64,000 bases of DNA from VAZQ01 sp963841705 (GCA_963841705.1 CAWJDY010000044.1:248001-312000); one strand, 5' to 3'. Shown: positions 35,829 to 44,996, counted from the first letter of the stretch. Notes: generated from the sequence alone by a model not told the origin. Translations and numbers: made by a program.

Positions 35829-36530
35829 ATGTCGCCGATCGCAGCCGTCCAATCAAATGCACGCCAGCGCCCCCGCCTGCACCCGCTGCCGCTGCGGATC
35901 ATGCATTGGATTAATGCAGCGGCCATTTTCATCATGATCGGCAGCGGCTGGAGGATTTACAACGACGAGGTCCTGTTCGGCTGGTTGCATTTCCCCGACT
36001 TTCTGGTGATCGGCAAATGGGCGCAATACGGCCTGCAATGGCACTTCTTCGGAATGTGGATATTCGTCCTCAACGGCTTCGCTTATGTGGCCTATGGGAT
36101 CTTCACCGGCCGCTTCCGGCAGAAACTGTTTCCCATATCGCCAAGAGAGGCTCTGGTCACCATTGGCGACGCGCTGCGCTTGCGTCTGTCACACGGGGAT
36201 CTGACCGTTTACAACGCCGTGCAAAAATCTCTCTATCTCAGCGTCATTCTGGTCGGCATGCTCATCGTGATTACCGGCCTCTGCCTGTGGAAGCCGGTGC
36301 AGTTCTCGGAAGTAGCGGGCCTGTTCGGCAGCTTCCAGACCATCCGGCTCATTCATTTTCTGTGCATGTCGGCGATCGTGGCCTTCGTTGCCGTGCATGT
36401 GACCTTGGCGCTGCTGGTGCCGCGAAGCCTCGTCGCCATGATCACCGGCGGTCCGGTTTTGGACCATAGCCCCGTCGAGGCCGCTGCCCGATCGGGCGAT
36501 CCAACCCGAAGAAACGCGCTCGCGCGGTGA
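35829..36530 (+). CDS. cytochrome b561-type membrane subunit
   Basis: 233 residues with four hydrophobic helices, matching di-haem cytochrome b subunits of hydrogenase/formate dehydrogenase type. Haem-ligand histidines are plausible in LRIMHWINAA, LQWHFFGMW, TIRLIHFLCMS and VAVHVTLALL. It should pass electrons between quinone and a periplasmic partner. That partner is the molybdoenzyme encoded 5 bp downstream. The pair is functionally like MsrQ-MsrP, but the cytochrome here is of the hydrogenase b type. Confidence 0.88.
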   Translation: MSPIAAVQSNARQRPRLHPLPLRIMHWINAAAIFIMIGSGWRIYNDEVLFGWLHFPDFLVIGKWAQYGLQWHFFGMWIFVLNGFAYVAYGIFTGRFRQKLFPISPREALVTIGDALRLRLSHGDLTVYNAVQKSLYLSVILVGMLIVITGLCLWKPVQFSEVAGLFGSFQTIRLIHFLCMSAIVAFVAVHVTLALLVPRSLVAMITGGPVLDHSPVEAAARSGDPTRRNALAR

Positions 36531-36534
36531 TCCC

Positions 36535-37326
36535 ATGAGCATTCGCATCCGCACGCCGTCTCTCATTCGCCTGCGAAAGTCCGTCGACCGGACTGTGCTC
36601 AAGGAAAGCCGGGCGCTGGTCGAGGATTTCAATCGGCGCAGGGTGTTGCGCGGCGCCCTCACGCTCGGCGCTCTCACGCTGCTGACCGGCTGCGACGTCA
36701 GCGAGCAAGAATCCGTGCAGAATGGGCTGCGCGCGGTGTCGTCGTGGAACGATGCCGTGCAGGCGACGATCTTCCGGCCCGATCACCTCGCGCCGACATT
36801 CAGTCCGTCGCAGGTGGTCAAGCCGCCGCGATTTAATGCCTATTACGATATCGAGGACGTCAGACCCATCGACGGCGCTACCTGGAAGCTGGAATTGGCC
36901 GGTTTGATCGAGGACAAACGCCCCTGGACCGCGCAGCAGATTTATCAATTGCCGGAGCAGGAATTGATCATCCGCCACATCTGCGTGGAAGGCTGGGATT
37001 ACATCGGGCAATGGTCCGGCCCGAACTTGCGCGCCTTTCTCACCCGGATCGGTGCCGACCTGACGGCAAAATATGTCTATTTCATCTGCAATGATGATTT
37101 CACGGAAAGCCTCGACATGGCGTCGGCCCTGCATCCACAGACGATTCTGGCGAGCAAATATGCCGGCACGCTTCTCGCCGATCCCTTCGGCTACCCGTTG
37201 CGGCTGCGCACCACGGTCAAGCTTGGCTACAAGAACGCCAAATGGATCAGGGCGATCGAAGTCACCAATACATTTCGCCAGACGTTCTGGAGCAAGCAGG
37301 GCGAGAACTGGTTTGCGGGGATTTGA
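36535..37326 (+). CDS. periplasmic sulfite-oxidase-fold molybdoenzyme (YedY/MsrP-like)
   Basis: 263 residues. A twin-arginine signal is visible (FNRRRVLRGALTLGALTLLTGC), followed by Cys53 in a lipobox-like LLTGC, so it could be a Tat-exported lipoprotein. The molybdenum-ligand cysteine is Cys150 in RHICVEGWDYIG, and the core ends with KLGYKNAKWIRAIEV. It is coupled to the cytochrome b gene 5 bp upstream, so electrons likely run from quinol to this enzyme or back. Substrate unknown; methionine sulfoxide reduction is possible. It is longer at the N-terminus than the cytoplasmic homologue at 9176. Confidence 0.88.
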   Translation: MSIRIRTPSLIRLRKSVDRTVLKESRALVEDFNRRRVLRGALTLGALTLLTGCDVSEQESVQNGLRAVSSWNDAVQATIFRPDHLAPTFSPSQVVKPPRFNAYYDIEDVRPIDGATWKLELAGLIEDKRPWTAQQIYQLPEQELIIRHICVEGWDYIGQWSGPNLRAFLTRIGADLTAKYVYFICNDDFTESLDMASALHPQTILASKYAGTLLADPFGYPLRLRTTVKLGYKNAKWIRAIEVTNTFRQTFWSKQGENWFAGI

Positions 37327-37384
37327 CGCTTGCATTCCCGCGCGCTCAAGCCGGTGTGTTCTACAACCAGCGCAGAGGGATGCA

Positions 37385-37606
37385 TAGCCTGTAGGTGGGC
37401 CTGAATGCCACCAATAAGGAAGGCAAGGGCCGTCGCAGCAATCAGCCACGGCATGAGCCGAGCGCTCAGCGCGACAATGCGGGACGGTATCGCGAGCTCG
37501 ATCAAGCTCATGAGCCAATGGACGAGCAACGCGAGAAGGAATTGATCGAGAACAGTGTCAACGTCCTTCCTCAAGCAAAACGTGCAGACAGAGTGATCAG
37601 GAACGG
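37385..37606 (-). pseudogene. decayed copy of the two small membrane-protein genes
   Basis: On the minus strand ttcctgatc ... cttttgcttgagg parallels the end of the 53-residue gene at 35232, and directly after it VDTVLDQFLLALLVHWL parallels the FDTILNFVVAALVFYFL start of the 34913-35239 gene. The start codon is lost and the reading frame soon passes into antisense of the molybdoenzyme gene. Confidence 0.55.
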
Positions 37607-37626
37607 GCCCTCCGCAACTCCGGGTC

Positions 37627-38175
37627 TCATACCTTCTCCAGCTCTCGGTTGATCATCTCACGTGCGCGGTTGACGCGGCTTTTTACCGTACCAATCTTGA
37701 TGCCCATGCGGTCCGCCATCTCCTGATATTCCATCCCGTCCAAGGCAATACCCATCAGTGGCTCCCAGTGGGTGGCAGGGATTTGCGCTTTTTCGATACG
37801 CCGCAACTTTTCCCGTGCGTCATAGCACGCCTCGGTATCAAACTGGTTCAGTGCCGCGACCTCCCTGCTTTCTTCAAAATCTATTTCAAACTCGGTGTTC
37901 CCATCACGACCTGCTAGAATGGGCCTGAATAGCTTTATCTCACGCCCGGCGCGACGGCACTGTTGTACCCATAACCGATGCATTATCACCACCCCCCAAG
38001 CCCCCAACACTGTGCCCGCTTCAAATTGATACTTCTTATCCAGCATCCGTAGCACGGTATTCTGCACTAAGTCGTTAGCTTTATCCGGGCACCTCGTACG
38101 GCTCAGTGCTACCTTATGGAGGAGCGGCACAATCCTCAGGAGTTCGTCATCGGTGAACCCTACCCTGTGCCTCAT
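37627..38175 (-). CDS. ECF-type RNA polymerase sigma factor
   Basis: About 182 residues from ATG 38175 (MRHRVGFTDDELL), chosen for its AGGAG site 7 bp upstream. Region 2 is visible as DKANDLVQNTVLRMLDKKYQF, and region 4 as YQEMADRMGIKIGTVKSRVNRAREMI. This is an alternative sigma factor of the ECF family. No anti-sigma gene is next to it, and the region between the two sigma domains (LFRPILAGRDGNTEFEIDFE) is unremarkable. It ends 21 bp from the decayed gene pair, and an upstream region of about 500 bp (38176-38700) holds no supported gene. Confidence 0.9.
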   Translation of the reverse strand: MRHRVGFTDDELLRIVPLLHKVALSRTRCPDKANDLVQNTVLRMLDKKYQFEAGTVLGAWGVVIMHRLWVQQCRRAGREIKLFRPILAGRDGNTEFEIDFEESREVAALNQFDTEACYDAREKLRRIEKAQIPATHWEPLMGIALDGMEYQEMADRMGIKIGTVKSRVNRAREMINRELEKV

Positions 38176-38700
38176 ACGGTACTCCTGCGATGAGTTTCTA
38201 GAGCAGTTCTTCCCCAACAACTCGTAAGTGTTTTATGCATTAGGGGGCAATCACCGCGCTGAGGCCCTAAACAATGTCCGGCGAAATGGAGAAAGAGCGA
38301 GATCACGGCAGCGATGTCCATCGCTTCAAATACACGGCTTAACCATCGTCCGCGCAAACACGTTAAATTCGGAAAATGGCCATCCACATTCTTTCGAGTT
38401 AAGCGACAATAGCCAAGTTGAGGCGCAATTGCTGCGCATTCATTATCACCACTGCATCTTTATTGCTGAATTGAAGCATAGCGATCTATCGACAGATGAC
38501 CAACTTACAATCTTTCCTCGGAGTAGCCGAGAGTAGCTGAAATTTCAGGGACGCGAGTTTCCTCGGGTAGACTGTCTTCCCTGACGTTTGACGCAAGATC
38601 CATGAAGTAGCATCAATTCCGCGAAAGCGGCCCTTCAAACAGATGTTTAGTTTTGTCGCCAATCCGGCGAGTTCCAGGTTCGGAGACTAGGGCTTCTGAC

Positions 38701-39843
38701 ATGTTGAACCTGACGATCGTTCGCACGGTGGATTTTTGCGGGCGGCACGCATGGCTTGTCGTGCTTGCGGCAGCCGTGGTCGCTCTTGCTTCTGGCATCT
38801 ATGCCGCGCGGCACTTTGCAATCACTACCGACGTCACCAAGCTCATCTCCGCCCCAAGCTTCGCGGACGGCCAGACCCAACTCAACGCTTTTGCCGACGA
38901 GAACATGCTCGTCGTCATCGAGGCACCAACGCCAGAAAATGCCGATCGTGCATCTGACAAGCTTTTTGATGCGTTGCGCATCCACCCGAACGTCTTCCGC
39001 TCGGTGACTCAACCGACAGGCGGCCCATTCTTCGAGCGCAACGGACTGCTGTTTCTTCCAGTGGCGCAACTGCAGCGAACTACGGCCGAGCTGACAAATG
39101 CCAGGCCGGTACTTGCCGCGCTGGCTTCAGACCCGAGCCTGCGTGGCATCGCTGATGTACTGTTATTTGCGGCGTCAGGCGCCAGGCAAGGCGCATTGAA
39201 GCTGGACGATCTGATGCCGGCGCTCAATCTCGGCGCCAACACCCTGGAGGACGTGCTCGCCGGACGGCCGGCGAGCTTTTCCTGGCGCGTCCTGACCCAG
39301 GGTCGACCGGCGAGGGCCGAAGAGCTGCGTCGCCTGATCCAGGTCAAGCCGATCCTGAACTACGCCGCGCTCGAGCCGGGGAAGGCAGCAAGCGACGCGG
39401 TGCGACAAGCGGCCACCGTTGCGGTCGCGGTTGCGCTCGTGCTCATTTCGCTCAAGGACTCGATTGTGTTCTTCAATTCGCCGACCGACCTCGTCGAGAA
39501 GCACATTGCCCCTGGGGAGCGCATGCGCCTGGGGGGCTTGGTGAAGGAAGGCAGCCTCTGGCGCGGCGAGAACCTCGCCCTCCGTTTTGCCTTGACCGAC
39601 GGAAACCATGAGGTGACGGTTGCCTATCGCGGGCAGTTGCCCGACCTGTTCAGGGAAGGGCAGGGCGTAGTGGCGGAGGGCGCGCTCGACAGCTCCGGCA
39701 TGTTCCAAGCCGACACGGTTTTGGCCAAACACGACGAGCGCTACATGCCCAGGGAAGTGGCCGATGCCTTGAAGAAGCAGGGCCACTGGCAGGGGGAGAT
39801 GGTGAAAGCGAATGCAACCGCTCCACGGGGCGCCCTCCGGTGA
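38701..39843 (+). CDS. HpnN-CcmE chimera: hopanoid-transporter N-terminus fused to haem chaperone CcmE
   Basis: 380 residues from the ATG at 38701; TTG at 38653 is unlikely. Residues 1-235 match the start of HpnN, an RND/MMPL-type hopanoid exporter: first membrane helix (HAWLVVLAAAVVALASGIYA), then the periplasmic porter domain (GGPFFERNGLLFLP, QVKPILNYAALEPGKAASDA). From about 238 the sequence becomes CcmE (CycJ): LKDSIVFFNSPTDLVE, the beta-barrel, and the haem-binding motif LAKHDERYMP with His344 and Tyr348. CcmE carries haem to CcmF in the periplasm; the fused helix TVAVAVALVLIS would, if it spans the membrane, place the CcmE domain on the wrong side. The frame is intact and coupled by GTGA to ccmF. 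HpnN's remaining two thirds are missing. Confidence 0.9.
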   Translation: MLNLTIVRTVDFCGRHAWLVVLAAAVVALASGIYAARHFAITTDVTKLISAPSFADGQTQLNAFADENMLVVIEAPTPENADRASDKLFDALRIHPNVFRSVTQPTGGPFFERNGLLFLPVAQLQRTTAELTNARPVLAALASDPSLRGIADVLLFAASGARQGALKLDDLMPALNLGANTLEDVLAGRPASFSWRVLTQGRPARAEELRRLIQVKPILNYAALEPGKAASDAVRQAATVAVAVALVLISLKDSIVFFNSPTDLVEKHIAPGERMRLGGLVKEGSLWRGENLALRFALTDGNHEVTVAYRGQLPDLFREGQGVVAEGALDSSGMFQADTVLAKHDERYMPREVADALKKQGHWQGEMVKANATAPRGALR

Positions 39844-41822
39844 CCGCTGAGCTTGGTCACTACGCTCTGGTGCTGGCGCTGGGTCTGGCATTGGTCCAGG
39901 CGAGCGTGCCAATGTTGGGAGCGCGCAGGAATGATCCCGTGCTTATGGGAGTGGGCAGCTCGACTGCGCTTGCGCAATTCGTATTTGTGGCGATCGCTTT
40001 CGGCGCGCTGATTGCTAGTTACGTCCGATCGGACTTCTCCGTAGTCAACGTCTTCGAAAACTCCCATTCCGCCAAACCCCTCATCTACAAAATCACGGGC
40101 GTCTGGGGCAATCACGAAGGTTCGATGCTGCTGTGGGCGTTTATTCTTGCGCTGTTTGGCGCGCTTGTGGCCGCATTCGGCCGCAATCTGCCGGGGCGGC
40201 TCAAAGCCAGGGTATTGGGCGTCCAGGCGTGGATCGCCGTAGCATTCGAGCTGTTCATAGTGCTCACTTCAAACCCGTTCCTCCGCATCCCCGACGCTCC
40301 GGTCGAAGGTCGCGATCTCAATCCGATCTTGCAGGACCTGGGGCTCGCCATTCACCCGCCGATGCTCTATCTGGGCTATGTAGGCCTTTCGATCTCATTT
40401 TCTTTTGCGATCGCGGCGCTGATCGAGGGCCGCATCGATGCGGCGTGGGCGCGCTGGGTGCGGCCGTGGACAATCCTGGCCTGGATGTTCCTGACACTGG
40501 GGATCGCGATGGGCTCGTACTGGGCCTATTACACCCTGGGCTGGGGCGGTTGGTGGTTCTGGGACCCTGTCGAGAACGCTTCCTTCATGCCGTGGCTCAC
40601 CGCCACCGCGCTTCTCCATTCCGCGCTGGTGATGGAGAAGCGTGATGCCTTGAAGGTGTGGACCATCCTGCTCGCCATCCTGACATTCTCTTTCTCGCTC
40701 ATCGGAACGTTCTTGGTTCGCTCGGGGGTGCTGACCTCGGTGCATGCGTTCGCCAGCGACCCGATGCGCGGCGTCTTCATTCTGGCCATTCTGGTTCTGT
40801 TCATTGGCGGCGCATTCGTGCTGTTTGCGTTACGTGCTCCCTTGCTCAAGCAGGGTGGATTGTTTGCTCCGATATCGCGCGAAGGGGCCTTGGTGCTCAA
40901 CAACATCTTTCTCGTATGCGCCTGTGGGACCGTTTTCGTTGGCACTCTTTATCCAGTCGCCCTTGAAGCGATCACTGGAGAAAAGATCTCGGTGGGTGCA
41001 CCTTTCTTCAACAGCACATTCGGCCCCCTGTTCGTGCCAATTCTGATCGCAGTCCCGTTCGGACCTCTGTTGGCCTGGAAGCGGGGCGACCTTCTGGGAG
41101 CCGCACAACGCCTCACCGCCGCCGCTGGGATTGCAGCAATAACCATTGCCGTGGCGATTGCCGTCTCGCCTGGCGGTCCTGTTCTCGCTTCCTTCGGCAT
41201 AGGCCTTGCTCTGTTCGTGACGGCTGGTGCTTTGACCGAAATCGTCGAACGCACGGGTGTGCTGAAGCTGCCGCTCTCGACCGCGTTTGCGCGCGCAACA
41301 GGCCTTCCGCGATCGACCTGGGGCGGAATGCTCGCACATGTCGGTCTTGGTCTCGCTGTGTTGGGCATTATCGGCGAGACGCAGTGGAGCGCCGAGGCGT
41401 TACGCGAGATCAAACCGGGGCAATTCGTCTCAATCCGGGACTACGAGCTCACCCTCGAGAGTATGGCCACGCGGCCGGGACCGAACTACCGCGAGCTTGC
41501 CGCTCGCTTCGCCGTGCACCGTAACGGAGCACTGATTGGTTTCATGGACCCGGCAAAGCGCGAGTTCCCCTCGCGCGAAACCGCGACCACGCAAACGGCC
41601 CTGATGCGGCGCGGGCTTTCGCAGATCTATGTCTCCCTCGGGGAGCTCAAGCCGGACGGCTCTGTGGGAGTACGCATCTATTACAAGCCGCTTGTGCTGC
41701 TGATCTGGCTGGGCCCGGTCACCATGGCCATCGGCGGGGCGCTGTCTTTTTCGGATCGTCGCTTCCGGGTCGGCGCGCCGAAGCCGGCGCGCAGTAAGAG
41801 GGCCCTTGCGCCAGTTGAGTAG
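39840..41822 (+). CDS. ccmF: cytochrome c maturation haem lyase subunit CcmF
   Basis: 660 residues, normal family length. CcmF (CycK) is the polytopic membrane core of the System I haem lyase that joins haem to apocytochrome c at CXXCH. The WWD signature WGGWWFWDPVENASFMPW stands near residue 233, and the conserved GVWGNHEGSMLLW near 90. About 14 hydrophobic segments are seen. The GTG start overlaps the end of the HpnN-CcmE gene, so the two are coupled as ccmE-ccmF normally are. The usual downstream ccmH and upstream ccmI are absent here, so maturation would need copies elsewhere. Two c-type cytochrome genes lie in the window (6664, 11702). Confidence 0.95.
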   Translation: MTAELGHYALVLALGLALVQASVPMLGARRNDPVLMGVGSSTALAQFVFVAIAFGALIASYVRSDFSVVNVFENSHSAKPLIYKITGVWGNHEGSMLLWAFILALFGALVAAFGRNLPGRLKARVLGVQAWIAVAFELFIVLTSNPFLRIPDAPVEGRDLNPILQDLGLAIHPPMLYLGYVGLSISFSFAIAALIEGRIDAAWARWVRPWTILAWMFLTLGIAMGSYWAYYTLGWGGWWFWDPVENASFMPWLTATALLHSALVMEKRDALKVWTILLAILTFSFSLIGTFLVRSGVLTSVHAFASDPMRGVFILAILVLFIGGAFVLFALRAPLLKQGGLFAPISREGALVLNNIFLVCACGTVFVGTLYPVALEAITGEKISVGAPFFNSTFGPLFVPILIAVPFGPLLAWKRGDLLGAAQRLTAAAGIAAITIAVAIAVSPGGPVLASFGIGLALFVTAGALTEIVERTGVLKLPLSTAFARATGLPRSTWGGMLAHVGLGLAVLGIIGETQWSAEALREIKPGQFVSIRDYELTLESMATRPGPNYRELAARFAVHRNGALIGFMDPAKREFPSRETATTQTALMRRGLSQIYVSLGELKPDGSVGVRIYYKPLVLLIWLGPVTMAIGGALSFSDRRFRVGAPKPARSKRALAPVE

Positions 41823-41880
41823 TAGCTGGAGCTTCCAGGGCATTACGGATGTAGCGGCGAAGCGGATAAGTTCCATCGCA

Positions 41881-42009
41881 ATGCGTTTTTCACTTGGGCT
41901 TGTTCTCGGACTTCTTATCGGGATTTCGGCGACCGCCGCATATTACGAGCTGGTCGGCCCAGAGCCCAATGCAATAATAGAGCCCGCTCTCGGCGGGACC
42001 GGCAAATAA
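41881..42009 (+). CDS. 42-residue single-pass membrane protein, unknown
   Basis: Begins MRFSLGLVLGLLIGISATAA and ends with a short hydrophilic tail containing EPNAIIEPALGGTGK. One membrane helix or an uncleaved signal. It follows ccmF by 58 bp; a longer frame begins at 41806 inside ccmF's end. A coding function is plausible but not proven. 42010-42402 contains no supported gene. Confidence 0.45.
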   Translation: MRFSLGLVLGLLIGISATAAYYELVGPEPNAIIEPALGGTGK

Positions 42010-42402
42010 AATCTCGCCGGCCACTCTACCTGCGCGGACACCTCCGCGGTTCCTTGGCCGCCGATAGCGGAGCTACTGAGTGTATGGTTCTTGATGTGAC
42101 TGTTTACGTGTTGCGGTTTTGAAGCGTGAGCCTATTGACCAGCGACCAGGTCCTCAGGTCTAAAGTCTCTCGAAGACTAGTCATCACATTGCGAACTAAA
42201 TCCTGTTATGTACTGGTTAAGCTGTCAGGCCACTCTACCCTGATCGTACGTAGGTCCTAATCATACTTCCCATACGTACAGTTGGCTGCCGCGGCTACAT
42301 AGCCCATCATTCTTTCAGAACTTAGGGTCGATCTCAATGATGACTCTACAAAGAGTCAGCCTGCTTCCTCCTATCGACCCACGAACCGATGGAGGCTCTG
42401 AC

Positions 42403-42636
42403 ATGCTCCCAACCTTGACAAGTACTGGAGCATCCCCGTTACGCACTAGGTTCATTATCGTCAACGATCGTGTGCCGTCCCGAGGCGCGACTTGCGCGAT
42501 ATGTGGCAGGAAGATAGAAAGAGGCTACGTTCGCGAATCACAGACACGCTTGCTCTACTGCGATAATGAGTGCATTCCGGAACACGCGAGGCGGCAATTG
42601 TTTCCCTCAATCATCGCACCAAGTGACGTGTCATGA
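42403..42636 (+). CDS. small cysteine-rich (zinc-binding) protein
   Basis: 77 residues from the ATG at 42403 (MLPTLTSTGASPLRTRF), preferred over 42337 because of a GGAGG ribosome site at 7 bp. A CAIC pair and a later YCDNEC pair would bind one zinc ion, and RESQTRLLYC is a conserved-looking core. It overlaps the next small zinc-type gene by 4 bp (ATGA), so the two are co-translated. It resembles short uncharacterised proteins of rhizobia; function unknown. Confidence 0.7.
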   Translation: MLPTLTSTGASPLRTRFIIVNDRVPSRGATCAICGRKIERGYVRESQTRLLYCDNECIPEHARRQLFPSIIAPSDVS

Positions 42637-42854
42637 AATGTGCAAACCCTGATTGCAATCGCGGCATTGGCCTCGTGTCTCACCAGCGCGGCTGGTTCGA
42701 CAAGCGCCGCTACTGTTCCAGGTTATGCCGGGATGCCTGCATGGCTGGCCGGCGCAAACGGTCGGAACAAGAACGGATTGCCACGACCTACTTCGAATGG
42801 CTCTTCTTTCAACACCCACAGCCTGCTCCGGTTCGGTCGAATTTACGACGTTAA
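42633..42854 (+). CDS. small zinc-finger-like protein
   Basis: 73 residues starting MKCANPDCNRGIGLVSHQRG, with CANPDC and YCSRLCRD pairs forming a probable zinc finger, and a C-terminal segment TTYFEWLFFQH. It starts inside the end of the preceding small protein gene. The arrangement of Cys pairs resembles transcription-factor or RNA-binding zinc knuckles, but no family is assigned. Confidence 0.75.
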   Translation: MKCANPDCNRGIGLVSHQRGWFDKRRYCSRLCRDACMAGRRKRSEQERIATTYFEWLFFQHPQPAPVRSNLRR

Positions 42855-43575
42855 ACAAAGCCACGGCGTGCCAAAGTATGATGCGACGAAGATCAATGAC
42901 CCGTACGGTCGCGCACCTCGCGGCACGGACTGGCCACCCACGATGATTATCTGTTCCTGCAACGTCCTCTCGGAGGAAGCAGTCCGCACCTGCCTCAATC
43001 CAGGACCCGAGTGTCCCAGAACGCCTAGTCAAGTCCAACGACGTCTCGACTGTAGTCCCCAATGTAGTTCATGCTTTCAAACTATTCGTGCGCTCATAGA
43101 CGAGGCGCTTAATCGCACTTCTAATGCTGACAGAGCTTACCAAAGTCGAATATTACTGTAGAAGACGGTGAGGGGAAGGATTGGGGGCTCCGGTGCGTGG
43201 TGGTTCCGACCGCCACGCCCATTATCGTCCTGCCAATCCGAACATTCCACATCACGGCCAAATTCGGCATCGAAATTCTGTCGTCGACGCCACTCGCTCG
43301 CGCCGACGCGGTGATCGAATGACAGTGGCTTTGTTGCACTGCACGGGTCCGCAATTGGCGAAGCGTGGGTGCCGGTGCGCTGGCCGACCGCCGCTGGCGC
43401 ACGCGGCGCAAGGCTTGCAAGTCGAGTTTCCATTGCATGCTCCTTGAGTTTGGCGCCCCTTGCCAGCTTCTTTAGCACGGCGGCTGGAGCACGGCCGGAT
43501 CATCCACTTAGACATGGTGCTTGTTGCCGAGAATGCAGGCAAAACGAGCAGTAAAAGCCGAGCCATGGCTTCAGT
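42855..43575. other. no supported gene; degenerate repeat-like sequence near 43255-43330
   Basis: Reading frames here lack family resemblance and overlap each other. The minus strand around 43255-43330 reads SITASARASGVDDR, similar to a non-coding dispersed repeat I associate with Bradyrhizobium genomes; low certainty. Confidence 0.35.
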
Positions 43576-44128
43576 TTGGGAAAACAGGTAAATTGGACGG
43601 TGGATCGCGTTATTCTCGAAAGTCTGTCGGGACATGACCAGTCGTCCACCATTCGTAATTTGTTTGGCAAAGGGCGAACGGAAAAAGAGCTGATCGACGT
43701 GAATGAGTTGGCTTTAACAGCATTGCGACTCCTACGCGGAGACCAAACTTGTCGGCGTGCGTATCCGCCCCACCCAAGACCTACGGCAGTTCCGCGCTGA
43801 TACCGATACGCCCGTGCTCCGCGGCACGGCCGTCACCATGTCGCGGAAGGAGGGTTATCTGTGGACGACCGGCTACGTGCCTCGCATTCGCACATATCCA
43901 GGATTTGAGACGCCGAAGCAGCTTCTGATCGAGATGAATCGCGGTGACGGCAACCTGATGACGATCATGCGCGACGTGCTGGCCTTGATCAAGATTAATT
44001 ACAACGCGTGCGATTACGCCAGTGGTTTGCCGGTCACCTTGAAATTTGCCGATCGCGTCGGCGAAATCTTGACGGCGTCCCCACGCGGTTTGGAAGCTCC
44101 GCCCATGCCGTTCCGCTTTTACATTTAG
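43576..44128 (+). pseudogene. C-terminal remnant of a prokaryotic Argonaute (PIWI domain)
   Basis: The last 120 residues read like the end of a long prokaryotic Argonaute of the RsAgo type: LVGVRIRPTQDLRQFR, LWTTGYVPRIRTYPGFETPK, then DVLALIKINYNACDYASGLP, VTLKFADRVGEIL and a terminal PFRFYI. Upstream in a neighbouring frame, VNELALTAL joins to CDSYAETKLVGV if one base is added near 43727, so a frameshift separates the pieces. The N, PAZ and MID domains and most catalytic residues are absent, so this is a dead fragment. Argonautes act in defence against plasmids and phages. Confidence 0.7.
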
Positions 44129-44378
44129 CTACTCGGATGGGCGCGCGCCCTGGTGCTCTTCTATACACGCCAGGAACGGGTTTGGAGAGCCCAGAGACTG
44201 GGAGCCAAAAATCGACCAATCGCGTCCTCTGCCGTCGTCAGAGACCCACACTCGCCAATAGGAACCGCGCATATGCCCGCAAAGTGCGGGCTATCCGTCA
44301 GAGACCCGGGAACATCGGTTCACGGTCGACTGCGTGGTGGTGGATGCAGTCCACATCGAACCCGTCTCCGCACCGGAA

Positions 44379-44548
44379 TTCCCTGCTAACAGGGAAATAA
44401 ACAGGGAATTTTGCGGATTCTGGCTCTCCCCGGCCATTTCGGCGGCTAATTAAGCGTACAATTCAAATGGTTACAGCCGGTTTCCCTGCGCATCGGAACA
44501 GGGAATTTTTTGGGCGAAACAGGGAAATTTCGGGCAGCGAACAGGGAA
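44379..44548. repeat. iterated AACAGGGAA array with inverted partners
   Basis: AACAGGGAA occurs five times in direct orientation (44388, 44400, 44497, 44518, 44540). Its partial complement TTCCCTG occurs at 44379 and 44482, each just before a direct copy; at 44379-44396 a 7-bp stem with a 4-base loop can form. It lies about 1 kb from the serine recombinase gene and could be a binding array or recombination site. Confidence 0.8.
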
Positions 44549-44854
44549 AAGCGTAAGCGTCGTGCCAACTCGCGCGACGGCACAAGATGAAAGGGCGCGG
44601 GACACGTCGCTTCTCCTGGGCGCGACACCCGCGCCGCGCGTCGCTCTTTGTCATGGGACGCGCCCGCATCCGGCGGGTTGGCCCGCGTCGGCGGCGCCAC
44701 CGGGTGGAAGTCAAGGAGCGCAAGGTCACGTTGACGATGCCACGCATGCAACCCGCGGCGCCGTCGAAGGAAGGTATCCTTTACCGGGGAGTGTTGCCCT
44801 GCTGCGCGCCGGCAAGGCGTTGGAAAAGTTGAAGGGTGAAAACAAAGACCAGAG

Positions 44855-44996
44855 GGGGCGGCTGATACCGCTGAACTGTGCTGGGATCCACTCCAAACCG
44901 GCAGCAATCTTCCGCAGCCCCCGTGCGTCCGGGCTTATTCAAAGCCCCACGGATAGCCTTTTCTCGTTCGGCGGGGATCGCGGGCCTACCGAGACG
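44855..44996 (-). pseudogene. resolvase-type recombinase helix-turn-helix fragment
   Basis: Reads GRPAIPAEREKAIRGALNKPG, then LRKIAAG in a second frame and FGVDPSTVQR in the first again, matching the C-terminal DNA-binding segment of Tn3-type resolvases. The catalytic domain is missing and two frameshifts lie inside the fragment. Debris of another element next to the live recombinase. Confidence 0.6.

Noticed and set aside
37227..37574. Minus-strand frame of 115 residues near the molybdoenzyme gene end
   Set aside because: Its second half is antisense to the molybdoenzyme gene; only the first part has meaning, as a decayed copy of small membrane genes, annotated as such.
38653..38700. TTG start for the HpnN-CcmE gene
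   Set aside because: The 16 extra residues have no HpnN counterpart and the ATG at 38701 opens the conserved HpnN start (MLNLTIVRTVDF).
44446..44907. Minus-strand frame of 153 residues over the AACAGGGAA array
   Set aside because: It runs through the repeats, has no family resemblance and competes with similar-sized frames on the other strand.
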